Shown one piece after another: positions 22,360 to 23,348 of a stretch of DNA of 23,348 nt. The position numbers and the translations under genes were made by a program. Each line of letters starts with the position of its first letter. The first letter of the stretch is position 1. The notes under the pieces are model-generated. The model had not been told where the DNA came from and did not search any database. It worked only from the letters and a program-made list of their open reading frames with translations. Source of the DNA: Opacimonas sp964559075 (lineage in GTDB: Bacteria > Pseudomonadota > Gammaproteobacteria > Enterobacterales > Alteromonadaceae); the NCBI GenBank assembly GCA_964559075.1, contig CAZLGJ010000035.1, forward strand, positions 1-23,348, given 5' to 3'.

Positions 22360-23348
22360 TTATCTCCCATTACGTGTGTTGTTGCCGCGTAACGTGCTGT
22401 TTGGTGGTGTGCTGTTGGCACGGTCAACCGTAGCGGCATTGCGCAATCCATCTAATGCGTTTTGCGTCGCATTGGTCGGTAGTTGCGAAGGATTGGACGT
22501 ATTTTGACGCTCCAAAATCTTGTCTAGCGGCAGGTACATCATCGAACCGCCACCATTTTGATTATCGACCATAATTTTGGACGTGCTTGAGAACACTTCT
22601 TCCATAGTCTCGATGTAGATCCGTTGACGCGTCACTTCTGGAGCCGCCTCATACTGAGGTAATAGCTTTTCAAAGCGCGCCACTTCACCTTGTGCCTCTA
22701 AGGTCACACGAGTTTTGTAGGCAGTTGCCTCTTCATTCATACGGTTCACTTGGCCACGAGCGCGTGGTTCAATTTCACGAGCATAGGCTTCAGCTTCACG
22801 AATAAAACGAATTTCGTCTTCTTGTGCTGCAATTGCATCATCAAATGCGTCTTTCACTTCCTCTGGAGGACGTGCGTCCTTGAAGTTCATATCGATGATG
22901 GATACCCCCATGTCATAAGGTTCGATAATCGCTTGGAGTTCATCCCATACGCGCTGACGAGTCACTTCACGACCTGAGGTTAGCACGGCATCCATCGTTG
23001 AATGACCCACAACATAGCGAATTGCAGAGTCTAGTGCTTGCGATAAGCTTTGTTCAGGATTGACCACATGGAACACAAATTTCTTAGGATCGACGACGCG
23101 ATACTGCATTTCCATCTGCACGCGAACAACATTCTCATCTTCTGTAAGCATTGAACCGGCTGAGGCTTGATCGCGAATAGTCTGGACATCCACTGGGAGT
23201 ACACGGTCGATAAACGTAGGTTTCCACTGCAGGCCTGGCTCTACCAGCGTATGGTATGCACCAAAACGCAGCACGACACCGCGCTCCGCTTCGCGGATGG
23301 TGTAGAAACCACTGATCACCCAGACCACGACAAGGATCGCAAGTAAAA
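22360..23348 (-). CDS. hflK: FtsH protease modulator HflK, 5' end cut by window edge
   Basis: The frame is open to the right edge; the residues before the internal GTG at 23326-23328 read LLAILVV, part of the membrane helix, so the N-terminus is outside the window. The SPFH domain is complete: REAERGVVLRFG, PGLQWKPTFIDRVLPVDVQ, LTEDENVVRVQMEMQYRV, YDMGVSIIDMNFKDARPPEEV and the coiled coil with QVNRMNEEATAYKTR. The C-terminal 60 residues are Asn/Thr/Ser-rich and low in complexity (from about ERQNTSNPSQLPTNATQNA), as is common in HflK. It partners with HflC directly downstream. Confidence 0.96.
   Translation of the reverse strand, partial: LLAILVVVWVISGFYTIREAERGVVLRFGAYHTLVEPGLQWKPTFIDRVLPVDVQTIRDQASAGSMLTEDENVVRVQMEMQYRVVDPKKFVFHVVNPEQSLSQALDSAIRYVVGHSTMDAVLTSGREVTRQRVWDELQAIIEPYDMGVSIIDMNFKDARPPEEVKDAFDDAIAAQEDEIRFIREAEAYAREIEPRARGQVNRMNEEATAYKTRVTLEAQGEVARFEKLLPQYEAAPEVTRQRIYIETMEEVFSSTSKIMVDNQNGGGSMMYLPLDKILERQNTSNPSQLPTNATQNALDGLRNAATVDRANSTPPNSTLRGNNTRNGR

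Noticed and set aside
22360..23328. Internal GTG at 23326-23328 as the start of HflK
   Set aside because: The frame continues to the window edge with a hydrophobic LLAILVV, part of the membrane helix, so the gene is cut off, not short.

Overview
The window looks like a chromosomal segment of a marine-type gammaproteobacterium, most likely of the order Alteromonadales. The hints are hflK-hflC, a UbiG-type ubiquinone methyltransferase, a GPH sugar symporter paired with a GH13 glucosidase, and a small secreted protein with the 'VEKIEVTGQR' motif common in Alteromonas-like TonB systems. This placement is inferred from gene content, not from a marker gene. Coding density is high and no gap between genes exceeds 300 bases. 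No tRNA, rRNA, CRISPR array, transposase or integrase was seen. A run of 10 N (16520-16529) marks an assembly gap inside a lipoprotein gene.

Left end (1-3168, all minus strand): an AT-rich pair, a membrane-anchored ankyrin-like protein cut by the window edge and a 99-residue secreted protein with a TonB-box-like motif. Upstream of them is a NIT-domain chemotaxis receptor whose transcript ends in two GC-rich hairpins and a T-run.

Centre (3316-13820): the main point of interest. All four members of the ligase-associated DNA damage response set are present but divided into two operons. Helicase and PdeM nuclease lie on the minus strand (3316-6535). Exonuclease and ATP-dependent ligase lie on the plus strand (11191-13820). 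Between them sit an AT-rich AAA/STAND-like ATPase of unknown function (plus strand) and a two-gene sugar operon (minus strand: GPH symporter, then GH13 alpha-glucosidase). The helicase and ATPase promoters appear to be back to back over an array of GTAAA/TTTAC motifs. The sugar operon has its own promoter with an inverted repeat just downstream of the -10.

Right (13841-23348): a GST translationally coupled to ubiG (minus), a DUF2237 protein (plus) ending in a terminator that overlaps its stop codon, a large Gly-rich lipoprotein broken by the assembly gap, then DUF4112 and hemH (likely one transcript), an AbgT-family transporter, and hflC-hflK with a clear terminator; hflK runs off the right edge. 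These are mostly housekeeping functions: ubiquinone, heme and FtsH-protease regulation.

Start codons were moved inward from the longest reading frame where a ribosome site or promoter argued for it (helicase, ubiG, DUF2237, lipoprotein, hflC).
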